From the NCBI GenBank assembly GCA_963579925.1, contig CAUZJA010000046.1, forward strand, positions 1 to 14,842: 14,842 nt of DNA, read 5' to 3'. The translations under genes and the position numbers were made by a program. The stretch is from UBA1151 sp963579925 (GTDB taxonomy: Bacteria > Chloroflexota > Dehalococcoidia > Lucifugimonadales > Lucifugimonadaceae). The notes beneath the pieces are model-generated. The model searched no databases, was not told the origin of the DNA, and saw only the letters and a list, made by a program, of their open reading frames with translations. This document shows, piece by piece, positions 14,286 through 14,842 of this stretch. Each line of letters starts with the position of its first letter. The stretch's first letter is position 1.

Positions 14286-14842
14286 TCAGATCACATCACC
14301 ACGACGTAACTCTGCGATCTTCTCGTCATCCATGCCTAAATGCTCTCGCAGTATCTCTGCCGTGTGCTCGCCGAGCTTCGGAGGTCCGATCCTGATTGGC
14401 GGGGCGGTGCCGTTGAGGCGGGCGGCTGGACCGGGAAACCGATCCAAGTATTCGTTATCGTGGGGAAGCTGGTACTCGGGGAAGGGCACCCCCGGGCGTT
14501 GTTCGAAGTCATCGTGGGTCGCTACGGCCGCTGCATCCACTCCGACTCGTTGAAGCCTGGATGTTAGATCCCAGCAATCTTGAGACGCAGTCCAGGATCC
14601 GATGAGTTGGTCGAGATCACTGGCGTGTTCGCGTCGATGGACCTGACTACTGAATCGTTCGTCGTCAGTCGGGATCGCTCCTTCCGACGCCTCACGCAGT
14701 GACTGCCACTCTGCATCCGATGCGATAGCAATGGCGATCCAGCGATCGTCGCCGATGCAGGGGTAGACGCCGTGCGGGGCCATAGTGTGGTCTGAGTTTC
14801 CGGTTGGCACGCGCACATCGCCGTTGGCTGAGTACTCAAGGA
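14286..14842 (-). CDS. CaiB/BaiF family CoA-transferase, C-terminal part (runs off the window)
   Basis: About 184 residues of the C-terminal part of a class III (formyl-CoA/carnitine-type) CoA-transferase, which moves CoA between acyl groups. The frame stays open to the window edge, so the start lies outside. Visible family features are MAPHGVYPCIGDDRWIAIAI, DAEWQSL, then SRLQRVGVDAAAV and the ending PPKLGEHTAEILREHLGMDD with EKIAEL. The catalytic Asp of the N-terminal half is not in the window. An ATG-like start inside (GTG at 14814-14816) must not be taken as the real start because homologous sequence continues upstream of it. The substrate is unknown. Confidence 0.9.
   Translation of the reverse strand, partial: LEYSANGDVRVPTGNSDHTMAPHGVYPCIGDDRWIAIAIASDAEWQSLREASEGAIPTDDERFSSQVHRREHASDLDQLIGSWTASQDCWDLTSRLQRVGVDAAAVATHDDFEQRPGVPFPEYQLPHDNEYLDRFPGPAARLNGTAPPIRIGPPKLGEHTAEILREHLGMDDEKIAELRRGDVI

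Noticed and set aside
1..14842. CRISPR array, transposase or prophage
   Set aside because: No regularly spaced repeats, no transposase motifs and no phage genes are visible; the tRNA-Gly has no repeated 3' end within the window to suggest an integrated element.

Overview
The window is 14.8 kb of bacterial chromosome at moderate GC, with TTG and GTG starts alongside ATG. The gene set is an ABC-F ATPase, DAO-type oxidoreductase, rhamnose-mutarotase-like proteins, EntS-like MFS pair, stand-alone molybdenum hydroxylase large subunit and CaiB/BaiF CoA-transferase. It resembles uncultivated marine Chloroflexota (SAR202/Dehalococcoidia) or a related free-living heterotroph. That placement is an inference from gene families only; no phylogenetic marker was tested. 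Layout, left to right. (1) 112-1692 (+) is an ABC-F ATPase whose stop codon overlaps the stop of a convergent FAD-dependent oxidoreductase (1689-2807, -). (2) 2878-4515 (-) is a compact run: a RhaM-like mutarotase, a peroxiredoxin of the Bcp type, a VanZ-like membrane protein and a small helical protein. The peroxiredoxin frame is open from a TTG at 4160 to 3711 except for one TGA, exactly at the peroxidatic cysteine codon (residue 44), and a stem-loop lies just downstream. I read it as a selenocysteine-containing Bcp that conventional gene calling truncates. (3) A second RhaM-like gene is divergent (4593-4916, +). A short structured inverted repeat and a VOC/glyoxalase-fold protein with a TTG start (5064-5540, +) follow. 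(4) 5553-8174 (-) holds two tandem paralogous MFS exporters. (5) 8250-10834 is a damaged stretch. It holds a lipoprotein whose signal peptide is in a different frame from its body, and a nucleoside hydrolase readable in one frame over 294 codons but broken by an in-frame TAA and an in-frame TAG. (6) 10972-11346 (+) is a small unknown protein that converges on a molybdopterin-binding hydroxylase large subunit (11446-13731, -), with a perfect 18-bp hairpin between them. (7) tRNA-Gly(GCC) at 14145-14219 (+) is followed by a hairpin and the C-terminal part of a CaiB/BaiF CoA-transferase (-) that runs off the right edge. The strongest result is the Sec-peroxiredoxin. Its reading frame, the position of the TGA, the intact resolving cysteine and the hairpin are visible in the sequence. 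Actual selenocysteine insertion is inferred and depends on selA/selB/selC/selD elsewhere in the genome.
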